A stretch of DNA of 64,000 nt from Sequoia sempervirens (GCA_007258455.2 VDFB02373365.1:221620552-221684551); one strand, 5' to 3'; shown: positions 48,841 to 60,534, counted from the stretch's first letter. Numbers and translations: made by a program. Notes: generated by a model from the letters alone, not told the origin.

Positions 48841-49655
48841 GCAACACATTTTGGAAGGTAAAATTGTCATTTTAGCTTCGGTTTTTGCTGTTTTCAGGTA
48901 CTAACCCCCTAACACTGTTTCTTGCAAGGATATTAGTGTTTTTGGTAACTTTTTGTAGCATATTCTTGTGAAATTGAAGAAAGCGGGATAAAATAATTAA
49001 CATTTGTTTGAGGGGCTATCCATTTGCTCAGATTTTTAAAGCTATCCTTGCTCTTTTCGTTAATATGAGAATATAGTTTAATTAGGGGAAGTAATATTCA
49101 TTGCTTGCTGTGTTTATCCTTTTGTGTTGCCCAAAGGGGGCATTAGTTTGTTTTCACTTTCCCCTTGCACTTTGTGTGAGCCTGGGGAGTAGTTGGAGAC
49201 AGTTAGTGCTTTCTTTATAGTGGGACCTGCTTGAAAATTTCATCACCCCAAGGGACGATTCCAACCATGCGTACCGACGGGGTATACAAAGGGGGGAGAG
49301 CGAAAGCTGTACCCCAATCCAGTCGCGTTGTAATTGGTAGAGCGTTGAAACTAGGGTGATACCTAGATAGACGTGAAGAGTTGGTCTAAGCCCTTTAGTA
49401 TCTCGCTGGGGTTTCTGACTCATGCTTGTGACGGGCTGGTGTTCATGGTTGTGCCTCACGTACCGAGAGTATATTGAGGACTCCTGAGACACGTTGTGCA
49501 TCCTAGATTAAGACCACGTTGGCCATACCCTTAACAGTAATCATAGGATTGTATTTGCTTGAAAGTGTTTTCTTGTGAGAAACCAGTAAACTTTTTGACA
49601 AATTGGCCTTATTATTGTCATTTTAAAATCCTTGCCATAGTCATTTTCATCAAAC
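48841..49655 (+). mobile_element. Element D leader between repeat arrays
   Basis: Unique sequence of moderate GC content between the two R1 arrays. No supported frame; 49154-49501 minus shows no recognisable content. Confidence 0.45.
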
Positions 49656-49659
49656 CAAG

Positions 49660-49880
49660 TCTCTGATTTACCGCAAAAGGGTGACTGCGCCCCTATTTTT
49701 CTGCAGAAGGGCGACTGCGCCCCTATTTTATTGCAGAAGGGTGACTGCACCCTTGATTTTCCACAGAAGAGCGATTGCGCCCTTGATTTTTCGTAGAAGG
49801 GAAACTGCGCCCTTGATTTTCCGTAGAAGGGCGACTGCGCCCCCTGATTTACTATAGAGGGGCGAATTTGCCCTCCTGAA
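49660..49880 (+). repeat. Tandem array R1b, same 30-bp unit
   Basis: About seven further units (e.g. GCAGAAGGGCGACTGCGCCC at 49701) with the same palindromic core, ending in GGGGCGAATTTGCCC variants that resemble array R2. Confidence 0.85.
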
Positions 49881-50369
49881 CAGCCGAAATCGCCCCGTTT
49901 GGATCCGTTTAGCCTCTAAACCATCGTTTAATCATTCAAACCTTTGTATCATCATCCCAAGCCTCTGTTTTGTCATTCTAAACCTCCGAAAACCTCCATT
50001 TGATCATTTTAAACCCCCATTTTTACCATTCCAAACCTTCATCTAACCATTCCAAACATCTATTTGACCAAGTAGTCTTTCATCCCTTTCAAATCTTCCA
50101 CTCACTCATTTTGAGTAATCTTTCATCCATTCCAAACATCCATCTCCTCATTTTAAGAGTTGTTCATCCTTTCCAATCAATCGTTTACTTGTTTCGAGCT
50201 TTCAATCGTTCATCCATTCCAAACAATTATTTACCAAATTCGAGTGCTTGTTCATCCACTCTTATCATTCATTTTCCCAATCCAATCATCTATTTCCTCA
50301 ATCTAATTATCTAACACCCCATTCCAATCACCTGTCTCTTACAACCCATTTACCCACTTAAAGAGTCCA
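49881..50369 (+). mobile_element. Element D leader, CATCC/CATTCCAAAC-rich
   Basis: Irregular short repeats of ATCATT/CATTCC with AAACCTCC, grading into array R3 style. Frame 50000-50314 is low complexity and not a gene. Confidence 0.45.
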
Positions 50370-50600
50370 CCCCATAGTGGGGCGAATCTGCCCTGAAAAG
50401 GGGCAAATTTGCCCCTCTATGAGGGCATAGTCGCCCCAGAAGGGGGCACAATCACCCCTCTGTGAGGGCATAGTCACCCCAGAAGGGGGCAGAGTCACCC
50501 CTCTATGAGGGCATAGTCACCCCAGAAGGGGGCACAATCGCCCCTCTGTGAGAGCATAGTCGCCCCAAAAGGGGGCATAGCCGCCCCTCTGTAAAAAAAT
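50370..50600 (+). repeat. Tandem array R2, 43-bp units
   Basis: GAGGGCATAGTC... units start at 50421, 50464, 50507 and 50550, an exact 43-bp period, with partial units before. Each unit alternates GGGC and GCCCC words, e.g. GGGGC-ACAATC-GCCCC, giving potential hairpins. Confidence 0.9.
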
Positions 50601-51119
50601 TGGCAAACAAACATATCTAGTTCCCAAATCCGACCGGTGAAACCAATCCCATCATATCTTTCAATCCAATCCTAATTCCAGCACTTAGAACATCATTAGA
50701 GTCCATATCCAACATCAAATCATCCATCCCAATCATCTAGATTTCATTTTGAGAATTTTTCTTTTTGTGTTGAAACTTTCGGAGGCCATAACTTTTGACT
50801 CGGGTGTCCGTTTGAGCTAAAATTTTATGGGTGGTTGCGTTATGAGATGGCATGTGGATTCTTGACAGCACCTTATGTTCTTTAAACCCCAAAATTTGGT
50901 ATCAATCCCATCACATCCTCCAATCATTCTAAGCTTCAACCCAATCCTAATCTGAGCTTTAATCTAATCCCAATATGAGCTTAACCAAAACCCTAATATG
51001 AGCTTTAGTCATTTCAACCTTTCATTCACCCATTATGAACAGTTGTTCTCCTTTTTCAATCATTCATTTACTTGTTTTGAGTAAACAATCATATATTTCA
51101 AACCTTCATCTATTGTCTC
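50601..51119 (+). mobile_element. Element D leader between R2 and R3
   Basis: Noncoding; CAATCC/AATCATCC-rich. No frame supported. Confidence 0.45.
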
Positions 51120-52110
51120 AAAATCTGGTTTAGTAATTCCAATCATCCATTTACTCATTCCGAGTAAACATTCATCCATTTCACACCTCCTTTCATCATT
51201 TTGAACTCTCGTTCTATAATTCCGATCATCCATTTACTCATTCCGAGTAAACATTCATCCATTTCACACCTCCTTTCATCATTCAACTCGCTCGTAATTT
51301 CGATCATCTGCTTACTCATTCCAAGTAAACATTCATCCATTTCACACCTCCTTTCATCATTTTGAACTCTCGTTCTATAATTCTAATCATCCATTTACTC
51401 ATTCCGAGTAAACATTCATCCATTTCACACCTCCTTTCATCATTCTGAACTCTCGTTCTATAATTCTGATCATCCATTTACTCATTCCGAGTAAACATTC
51501 ATCCATTTCACACCTCCTTTCATCATTTTGAACTCTCGTTCTATAATTCTGATCATCCATTTACTAATTCCGAGTAAACATTCATCCATTTCACACATCC
51601 TTTCATCATTCTGAACTCTCATTCTATAATTCTGATCATCCATTTACTCGTTCTGAGTAAACATTCATCCATTTCACACCTCCTTTCATCATTCTGAACT
51701 CTCGTTCTATAATTCTGATCATCCATTTACTCATTCTGAGTAAACATTCATCCATTTCACACCTCCTTTCATCATTCTGATCATCCATTTACTCGTTCTA
51801 AGTAAACGTTCATCCATTTCACATCTTCGTCTATCATCCCAAACTCTCATTCTATCATTCTGATCATTCGTTTACTCGATTCCAAGTAAATGGTCATCCA
51901 TTTCAAACTCCCTTTCATCATTTTGAATTCTCGCTCTTCATCATTCCGAACTCCTGTTCTGTCGTTCTGATCATTCGTTTACTCATTCCGAGTAAACGTT
52001 CATCCATTTCGAACCTCCTTTCACCATTCTGAACTCTTGTTCTGTCATTTCAATCATTCGTTTACTCGTTCTGAGTGAACGTTCATCCATTTCACACCAC
52101 CTTCAATCAT
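51120..52110 (+). repeat. Tandem array R3, 83-bp units
   Basis: GAGTAAAC words at 51162, 51245, 51406, 51489, 51572, 51655 and 51738 give an 83-bp period (one 78-bp unit near 51323), with looser copies to about 52100. Each unit carries TTTACTC-ATTCC-GAGTAAA, a 7-bp-arm hairpin. Confidence 0.9.
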
Positions 52111-52845
52111 TTCAAACTCTCATTCTACAATCTCGATCAATCATCTACTTGTTCCAAGTAATCTATCATTCATTTCGAGCTTTCATCTTCTCATTCCGAG
52201 AGTCATTCATCTGTTCTTAGCAGTCATTTACTCATTCCAAGTAATTGTTCATTCGTCCCAATCAATCATTTTCTCATTTTGAGTATTTATTCATCCATTT
52301 CTCCAATCAAATCATCATCCAAATCCCCTGAACTTTGTTTCAGGTTATTATCCAAATTGACCTAAGTGTCTGATCTGATCGTCATCATCAACATTCGCTT
52401 AGGATTTTCATCCATCCTAAGATAATCATTATTGTCAGCCCAATCAATCCATTTTCAATCTCAAAGTGGATTTGGTGCCGTAATCATCCTTTTATCTGAT
52501 CAATTAGTATCCTAAGTCATCAAAGATAATCTCTGAACGGGGTTTACAGTCCCTTTTGTCATCCTATCTGATCCATCATTCAATCTTATCCAATCCAATC
52601 TAATCACATCCCTATCCAATCACCTTGGACCCAATCAATCTATTTCCATCTCGAAGCAGATTCGATGTCATAATCATCCTTTGATAATCAAATCCGATCG
52701 TAAGAATCAATCCCATTGCATTATCCAATCATCTTAATCTGAGCTTTAGTCCAATCCTGATCTAAGCTTGACCTAAATCCCGATTTGAGCTTTAGTTTGT
52801 TCCCATCCAAAATCTTTTATCCATCCTCTTTATCCTTTCACCATC
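52111..52845 (+). mobile_element. Element D leader before the ORF
   Basis: CATCC/AATCC-rich noncoding sequence up to the ATG at 52846. Confidence 0.45.
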
Positions 52846-54023
52846 ATGAATCCTTATCCTCCATCAATAGTGGTCAAGGGAAACCCTAATTATGTTGACA
52901 ACGATAACAAAAGTCTTGTCAATCAAGAAGAATATGACTTAGATCCCCTTGACATTATCATTGCTAGTAATCTTTCTCCACCCACTTTCCACAATCCAAT
53001 CACCCCTTCGAGTTATCCCATTATGTCTTCATCCATTTCTAATCATGCTCCTTATGCTACCTTTGACAAGGGATATCCATCATATCCGTCATATCCATCA
53101 TATCCTTCATCTACATTATCCTCTTATCCAATGCTCGCATCCTCTTATCCTAATCTACCATCACAATACCCCTATCTTAATCCCCCGTCCACATCATCCT
53201 ATCTCAATCCTTCACCTGCATATACCCACTACCCTAATCTTCCATACCAATCTGTTCACCCCAATCCCACATTCACACCTTCCCATGCTAATCCAACATC
53301 TGTAGTTCCCTATCTCCATCCACCACCTCAATCTTCCCATCCTAATCCAACATCTGTAGTTCCCTATCTCCATCCACCACCTCAATCTTCCCATCCTAAT
53401 CCACCATCCCCATACCCTTACTACAATCCACCACCCGCATCCTCATGTCCTAATTCACCATTTCTTAACCCTTCATCTAATCTTAATCCCCCATCTATTC
53501 CAATTCTTGCATCCAATCCCATTCCCCCATCTAATCCTAATCCACCAATCCCTATTCCTAATCCCCCACCAATCCATAATCCTTCATCCAATCCTACCAT
53601 GCCATCTCAGCCTAGAGTATTCAAGTTTCTCACTCTAGAAGTTCTCCAAGGACTTATAACAAAGAAGACATCTCCCACTCCACACCTTGAAGTTATGGAA
53701 TCATGCCATCCCAACCCATCATCCACGGTCATTAGTGACGAGACCCTTCTAACCAAACACCTATCAGTGATGAAATCATCACACCCTCTGAATCCACTGA
53801 GCCCCCATCTCCAACCATCACATCCTCTGAATCCATTGAGCCCCCATCTCCTACCATCACATCCTCTTAATCCACTGAGCCCCCATCTCCTACCATCACA
53901 TCCTCTTAATCCAATGAGCCCCCATCTCCTACCATCACATCCTCTAAATCCACTGATCCCCCATCTCCTACCATCATATCCTCTGAATCCATCGAGCCCC
54001 CATCTCCTACCATCACATCTACC
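52846..54023 (+). pseudogene. Element D proline-rich ORF, first part (split by element F)
   Basis: ATG 52846 opens a Pro/Ser/Tyr/Asn-rich frame (MNPYPPSIVVKGNPNYVDND...), including a 57-bp tandem duplication at about 53292-53400 (NPTSVVPYLHPPPQSSH). A frameshift at about 53745-53760 moves the natural frame. After it, a repeated unit reads variants of TSSESTEPPSPTI through 53770-54020, whereas the uncorrected frame reads SHPLNPLSPHLLP. The natural frame ends in ...T-S-T at the left duplication and resumes at 60540. Position after the LTR, primer site and leader makes it the gag-position ORF of D. It has no recognisable capsid domain or zinc knuckle. Confidence 0.65.
54019..54023. repeat. Target-site duplication of element F, left (CTACC)
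   Basis: CTACC directly before TGTTGTGCAG; second copy at 60535-60539. Confidence 0.8.
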
Positions 54024-54524
54024 TGTTGTGCAGTTTTGCACACCTGCCCCACTTATAGTGGGGACCCTCTTTTCATGATGTCTTGGACCTTTGGTTTTAT
54101 GGAACTTGTCTTTTCGAGGTCTTGAGATGTTGGTCTTGCTGACTTTGATATTGACTTGAGGTTTGAATCAGTTAAAATTGGTTTTTAATGAAAATTCGGG
54201 TTTTGACCTGGGTTCGGGATTTTTCAGCTCAGGCAAATTTTTTGGGTCCCAGTTCATTGTCTGGTTACTATTGAATTTTCTGAAATCTGGGTTTCTGTTT
54301 GAATCCGGGATTTTCTGGCTCGGGCAGATTTTCCCGAACTGCGTTAAAGTCCCAAACTTCGTTAAAACCCCAGTTTCTGCCATATCCGCGGAATTTGTGC
54401 TCGTCCGGATTATCCGTTAGGCTTGGTTTTTTCTGAAATTCCATTCTAGGCTCGGGTTTCCAGATTTCCTTGACATGTCTTGTCACTCATTAATGCTCAA
54501 AGTACGTCTGCTCAGGCGCGGGGG

Positions 54525-54545
54525 CGGGTGGATTTAAGGCTTTTG
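54525..54545 (+). promoter_or_regulatory. Possible promoter of the element F gene
   Basis: GGCGCGGGGGCGGGTGGATTTAAGGC: a GC-rich block followed by a TATA-like TTTAA, about 200 bp before the proposed start codon. Weak evidence. Confidence 0.3.
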
Positions 54546-54734
54546 GGCATCATTTTGATTTCATTATTTACTTGCTATTTTCTCTGGCATTTGAGATTCT
54601 TCATTTGAGGTTTTGATTGCTGAATGCGAGCTGCTTGTGTGTGGGTTGCTTGAGCGCTGGTGTCGAGTTTTCGTTGCTAGGGCACACTGTTTCTCAGTCA
54701 CTTCCTTGAGTTCGAGCTTCATCCAGACTGGTCT

Positions 54735-57700
54735 ATGGTAAGTCCTCACGGGCTCTTCCTTTTTTTTGCACATTGATTGAATCTTTCGAGTCGATTGATA
54801 GTCATTTCGGGTCGGCCTTTGCTTGTTTTATGATTTTGTATTTATCAAACTAGGGTTTGACTTACCTCTTCACAAGATTTTGTCACCCGCACTATGCATG
54901 CTCTTGTTTACCAATTGAATGTCGGGTATATCAATATGGATGGGCGTTCTGGGTAGGATTTTTCCTTCTAGGCATGTAATTTGCTATATTTAGTGGAGGT
55001 TAGGGTTTCGGTGCATTTTCCTGAATTTGCTAAGTTTGATGGATTTACTGCGATTTGCATATCTTGTGCCTAGCTTAAACCTGCTCATACCTTGAGAAAT
55101 CCCAGTGCACCTTAGATTGATAATTTCAAGGATAGTGTTTCAAACTTCGAGTTTACCCTGGTTTTCATGGTAGAGGTCTGGTTATTGGATTTAGGGCATC
55201 ATTGTTTTGGCTTGAGGATCAGTTATTTGAGGGTTTTGGAAATTTGAATTCATGTGCATTCCAAGTTTGCTTATTAGGATCGATTTTAGGACCACTAGAG
55301 TCCAAATAGGGAGGTTTGCATGATCATCTAATTAATAGTTCACGCGTTAATGATTGTCGGGTTTCCGAGGTGTCCGCGGAATTCCTGTACACCTGGATTT
55401 TCCCGGTCTCTATCAATTCCGCAGAGTATAATGAATTCCAGAATTCCTAGCTGTCCGCAGAAATCTGGATTGTCTAGATTTTTCCGGTTTCCTGCCTGGT
55501 TTCATTTCTTTTCAATTTTCAAAATTAGGGGTAATGAAGTAAATGCTAAATGATGATTTCCTGCTGCTAATGGATGAATTTCATGATAATCACATAAATT
55601 TTTGTCCATACTAATGATTTATTTGGTGAATGATGTCTCAGTAGCAGGAGTCCGTCTGGGTCGGATTTCTCCGAATTCTGCCCTGACCGGATTTTCCCGG
55701 TTTACCTCATTTTCCCGGATTGCTTCATTTTTTCTGGATTTTCAGGATTGGCGATTTGTGATGGATCTTAATTGTTTTATGTGGTTCCCGGGCTAACCTT
55801 TGATTGGAATATGTATGATAGTTAGATGCTCATGACGTCCTTTTGTGATTGCAGGCTGAATCAAGCAAGGTTGTAGCAAGAGTGTCCAAGGGTGATACTG
55901 AAGGGTCCTCGGTTACAGAGGTGGAAAGATTAAGATTGGATACCAAGAGTCAGCTGCCTGACAGGAAAATAGCTTCTGTGTGGTCTGAGGTCTCCGACAC
56001 TAATGTAGAAGCATGGAGATATGGGGAATTCAAGGCAAGAATAGCTCAGAAAGATGTATCGGCCCTAACTAAGGGAATGATGAAGTCCAGACTGGTTCAT
56101 GTGGCAGGATTCCCTCCTGCAATCCAGTGCTATGAGTTGATACTATAATGTGCACGACAATATGACTTTGACACACAGAGGGTCGTTAGCACCGAGGGAA
56201 GAGTCTTGGCAAACTTCAATCCGGTTTCTATTGCCCAAGATTTTGACATGACGGATTTGCCATCTATGTGTGCCTTGAACATGGATTTGGCCAAAACTTA
56301 CTATGAGGATGAGCCCACTAAAGCCCAGCAGATGATTAATTCCTGGTTGGAGAAACCAAAATCTCACTTTTCCAAACTGCCCAAGCAATTACACAGGATC
56401 AAATTCAGATCGGACATTTATGATGCAATCACATTATTGAGCAGAGTGGCTGGTTTGAAGAGTGCTGGAGTGTTGGAAAATTAGATGGTCCATGTGATCA
56501 ACAAAATTGAACAAGGTATTAACTACCATTGGGCAGGACTCATAAGTGCAATGATTGACAGGCAGTTAAGAGATGTGTTGGCAACAAAGAAGTTTACTAT
56601 GTCTTCCTATGTGATATATGTGTTGGCTAGATTCTACCCATACAAGGGTTTGAATCCAAAGGGGACATTTGGACAAGATATAGTTTATGACATATACCCG
56701 GAATTGCACCTAGGACACCAGGATTATAGAAGAGCAAATGATGCATTTACAATGCATATCACTAGGCTGCTCCAAAATGCAGAACATGTGAGATTGTCCG
56801 ATGGAGCAAAGGAACTGATAAAGAAATATGGAGCTTGGTTCATACAGTTTCCCACCTTTTCCTACATCAGAATTGATGGATATCAAACTACTCCATACAG
56901 GTTGCCCAGGTATCCTACTGACCACATTGTGTTGTTGGAGGTTACAAGGTAGATATGTGACTTTGATGCAATTGTTAAGAAGGCAAAGCATAAGACAGGG
57001 TTTGGAGGTGATTTCCCTTTGAAAATTGGTATAGTTGAGGTGTGCCCTTCCATCCAATCGACGCATGCAGCAGGGGAAGAATTGGTTGCTTATGGTTTCT
57101 CTTTCCACTCCAAGAGGACAAACTTTGATATCACCGGGGAAGCGCAGAAGAAGGCCACCAAAGAATACCATCACAAGGATGACCTAGAAGATTACTGGGA
57201 AAATATCAAAGATGATTTTGAGGCGAGGAAGAAAAGGTACTCTAGGCTTCCTGTTGATGTGATTAGGCTATACAATGTTAAGTTGATCCCTGACCAGTTA
57301 GAGGATGATGGGAATCTGGTGCAAGATCATGCATATGAGTCTGTCAAGGATAGATCAATTGGAGAGATAAACTGGGCTGAAAATGAGGTAACTGAGTTGG
57401 AGGACCTAATGGCCCCTGTCATGAAATTTACTACATCATGGTTGAAGCATAAAGTTTGGGAGTTGGAAAGTGAGAAGGTACCCTGTACCTTCAATTTAAT
57501 GGGAAATATAAGTCCTCTTTCCACCTCAGAAGAATCTTGGGAAGAAGATCCCAAAAGGAAAACTAAAGTTAGCTCACCCTTCAAAATTAAAGTCAGAGGC
57601 CCAAAGGAAAGTGAGCCAGAGCAGAAAAGGAAGCCAAAGGGGAAGAAAAGAAGCAGAACTTTGAGAATTGGTAAGTCTGCAGAGGAAGAGGAACTTGAGA

Positions 57701-59450
57701 AGGAAAAAAAAGAAGATATTCCTCTAGAGCCTAAAAGGGCAAGGACAACTAGAGCTTCAAAGAAGAGGGATCAAGGAACTTCCAAAGATGAGACTCTAGT
57801 TGTTGATGTGGAGAGTTCCAGAGAAAAAACTAAGGTTTATTCAAGGAAGTCAAGGATGCCATCTCCTAAAGAGACCATACAAAAAGAAAATCCTCTTCCA
57901 ATGGCATCTACTGTGGAGCAACCAAAGGCTACTTCCCCTTTGCCAAGTGTACCTGAGCAGGTGACCCCTGAGGAGCATGAGACTAGTGGAGAAGCTGAAC
58001 CGTTCAAAGAAGGAGAACTCTTTGGTGCAGCAGCTGAGCTCGAAACTGAAGATGTGGAAATGCACCCTTCTCCACTAGTGCAATATGAGGATTCTCCGAC
58101 AAGAAGCAAAGGTAACAGATCACCTGAGAAGGAGGATGCCCCTGTTAGAACCCCATCACCTTTGCAAGAAGAAGAGCCTGAATTGGGTAACCAAGGTGAT
58201 CAGTCTCCTGAGAAAGAAAAGGATGAATCATTAGAACAACATGAAGAGGCCAAGACAGAAGAAGTCCGGGTGGATCCTGCGGTCCGGATTGGTTGGAGAA
58301 GGAGATTACAAGAAAGAAACAAGTCATTGTTGAGGACACCCCTCTTGATTGGGATGAAATGCTGGCGAAAATTGGTAAAGGTAAGAAGAAGAAGGTGGCC
58401 AAGGTAGTTTCAAAGATTGAAAGAGATGAAGTAAATAATAGGGTTATCCATATTGCCACCCCTGCTGCTGATAAGAGAAAAGATGAAGTCACTGGAAAAG
58501 ATTACAATGTGTAGACCGTCAACCTTGGACCAGCTTCTATGGAGCAGGATATTGAAGAATATGAAGGGTCCAGTGCAGTAATAATTGGAAGATTAAGGAA
58601 AGAAACACAATCCAAATATGAGCTTAAAAGGGAGAATGAGAGGCTTAAGAAGTGCCTAGAAGACTTGATGAAGCCTTTGCAATCTCTTCACCCATCTTCC
58701 TCTGCTGCTCCTAGTTTCTTACCCAAGGAAACTATTTCTGGAATTGAAAGGATGAAGGCTTCTACCTAGACTACAATGGATTGGTTGAAGGATGTATGAG
58801 TGAAAGGAGATGATGCAATAAAGGAAATCCTTTCGATTGGAAAGGATGCAGTAAGAGTCAAGGACTTGTTAGAGCATGTTCTATCTCAAGACAAGGAGGA
58901 TATCGACCTTCTATTGTAGAAATCTAAAGTGATCATGGAGTATGGTAAAGATCAGTTGGCTGCAGATGGAATCCTTCCTTCATCCAGACTTAATGAGCCT
59001 TGGGAATGGTTCGAGGCTTTGCAAATTCAGAAAAAGGCCATCAGGAAGATCCATAAACGAAAGAAGCAGATAGATGGTGATCTGACTGGAGTCTATGATG
59101 GGTGTATTGCATTCTTTGAAATAATGACTGGCCAAAGGAAGATTGCTCCCAAGTATCTGAGCCTAGAACAATTGAGAGAATGGTGGCATGATGTTTATGC
59201 CCCGGATTCCGAAAATGTTATAACAGGGCACCAACTAGATGATGCAGCAACTTACTTGGCTATGATGGATAAGTACCAGGCGCACAAAGATGATTGGGAT
59301 AAAAGTGTTAAACAGTCAAAAGAAGAGATCGGCTCCATCGAATGTCGGCTCAAGATTTTACCTTTGCCACCTGTCGCTGAGCTGGATAGAGTATTTTTGA
59401 GGGTTCATGGATCATTGGCTCATAATAAGGATAAGGGAGGCGGTAGTTAA
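54735..59450 (+). pseudogene. Element F unknown gene (two exons, ~1200 codons, broken)
   Basis: Proposed structure: ATG 54735-54737 is the last codon of exon 1, donor GTAAGT at 54738, acceptor TGATTGCAG ending 55854, exon 2 from GCT at 55855 in phase. Exon 2 runs to TAA near 59450 in one frame to about 58285, then shifts by one base and continues. Stops at 56146 (TAA), 56482, 56950, 58512, 58767, 58917 (TAG) and 58797 (TGA) all fit former Gln or Trp codons. Parts: helical domain about residues 1-560 (RIKFRSDIYDAITLLSRVAG; MIDRQLRDVLATKKFTMSSY; ELIKKYGAWFIQFPTFSYIR); a Lys/Glu/Pro/Ser linker with basic clusters (KRKPKGKKRSRT) at about 580-820; a coiled coil and a helical C-terminal domain (LNEPWEWFEALQIQKKAIRK ... 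LEQLREWWHDVYAP). No known catalytic motif seen. It resembles the element E frame in layout. A distant relation to plant transposon-associated ORF1 proteins is possible. Confidence 0.6.
54738..55854 (+). other. Predicted intron of the element F gene
   Basis: Consensus donor ATG|GTAAGT and acceptor TTTTGTGATTGCAG|GCT flank 1117 bp of T-rich sequence. Splicing would place the start codon in phase with the long frame. Part of the intron repeats words like GGATTTTCCCGGTTT. Not tested. Confidence 0.5.
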
Positions 59451-60534
59451 TGCCCATTTTGAGATTTGTGCTTCCCTATTATTATAGGGCATGTGTTGAT
59501 CTGGGCTACATTGGGGACTGTATTTGGGCCGACCTTGATGATGTATCGGCATTTAATGTGTGCCTTATTTTGAAATTCCTGAGGCTGACTTGTTTTGGCT
59601 AATTTATTTTGTAAATGTTTGGCTTGGCCGACATGTTTTAAGGATTCTCTATAAAGGCATTCCTGCCTCATTGTAAAAGGGGTTAGAGTTAGAAACAGTT
59701 GATATAGAAACAAGCTAAAAGAGCTAGAGCATTTTGCAGTAGAGATAGTAGTTAGTTTCTTGAAGCAAATATTGTAACAGAATAGTGGAATTGTTGCAAC
59801 ATTTTGGTGATCTAATACAATTGAAGGCATTATGGTTTTCCTGGTGGAATCTCTTGTGTTAGTTTATCTTGCATGGTTCCTATTGTTTCATCTTCCAAAT
59901 TGCTTAAAGATCTAGGATTTAGTGTTTAGAATTGGATTAGTTTGGTGAATGATGTTCATGATTTCATATTTGGAATGTTTGTAGCAATCTCTGGTCTATA
60001 CTCCCAGTAACTATTTGATTGTAGTAGGCTGGTGAAGTCAACCTGGACCATACATTTATTTGTGCTTAGTTCGATTGTGGATGAATATCTATGATTTGAA
60101 AATCTATATACCTTAGAAGATTGCATCGTTTTTGTGATATTGCATTGTGGGTTGAGCAAGAATTGGTTATTTGAGATTGGTCCATTCCAAATATTTGTCA
60201 TTTGAATTGTTCATTCTAGGAATAGTTTAGATCTTATCATATCTTTGCACCCTTATCTTTTGCTATTTCTTTGTCATTTGGTTAGACTTAGGATTCAAGA
60301 TCATCATATTGTAAGATCTAATAAATTGGAAAGATACAGTCTACTTGTAGTAAGGTCCGATTGTGATTACCAACATTTTCACATATTATCTGAGTTGTTT
60401 ATGCATTGTCATGACCTGACACCCGAGAGACCTTGGGGTGATTTTCAGTAATTTATTGTTGAGGATTACTTTTCAAGAGAGATAGGATATTGTATTCTAT
60501 CTGAGTTGTTGCTATGTAGAAAACACCATCAACA
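59451..60534 (+). repeat. 3' region of element F, LTR-like
   Basis: Follows the gene's end. It contains GGCCGACCTTGATGATG and GGCCGACATG words also seen in the element E LTR (GGCCGACCTAA at 37275-37290 and 37470), a TATA box TCTCTATAAAGGC at 59646-59657, and ends CCATCAACA at the duplication. This would fit a 3' LTR, but no copy is visible at the left end of F. Confidence 0.45.
59646..59658 (+). promoter_or_regulatory. TATA box in the 3' region of element F
   Basis: TCTCTATAAAGGC, followed by a leader-like sequence without a frame, suggests an LTR promoter. Confidence 0.45.

Larger units (their letters stand above)
54024..60534 (+). mobile_element. Element F: 6.5-kb TG...CA insertion carrying a spliced unknown gene
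   Basis: 6511 bp from TGTTGTGCAG to CCATCAACA between CTACC duplications, nested in the element D ORF. Insert plus one duplication is 6516 bp, a multiple of three, and the D frame matches on both sides. Ends and 5-bp duplication are those of an LTR-retrotransposon integrase product. I could not find matching left and right LTRs, a primer site or pol. Inside are promoter-like sequence, a short exon, a 1117-bp intron, a ~1200-codon broken frame and a 1.1-kb 3' region with its own TATA box. Short hairpins occur near both ends: CCCCAC-TTATA-GTGGGG (54048-54064) and CCCTAT-TATT-ATAGGG (59474-59490). Confidence 0.7.

Noticed and set aside
50370..50600. CRISPR-like regular repeats
   Set aside because: Units are directly adjacent with no unique spacers, and the setting is a plant retroelement leader.
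53607..54041. 144-aa minus frame with GCDGRRWGL repeats
   Set aside because: Antisense of the TSSESTEPPSPTI repeat of the D ORF.
54024..60534. Element F as a DNA transposon
   Set aside because: No terminal inverted repeat beyond TGTTG/CAACA and a 5-bp duplication, which fits LTR-type ends better than hAT, Mutator, CACTA or PIF.
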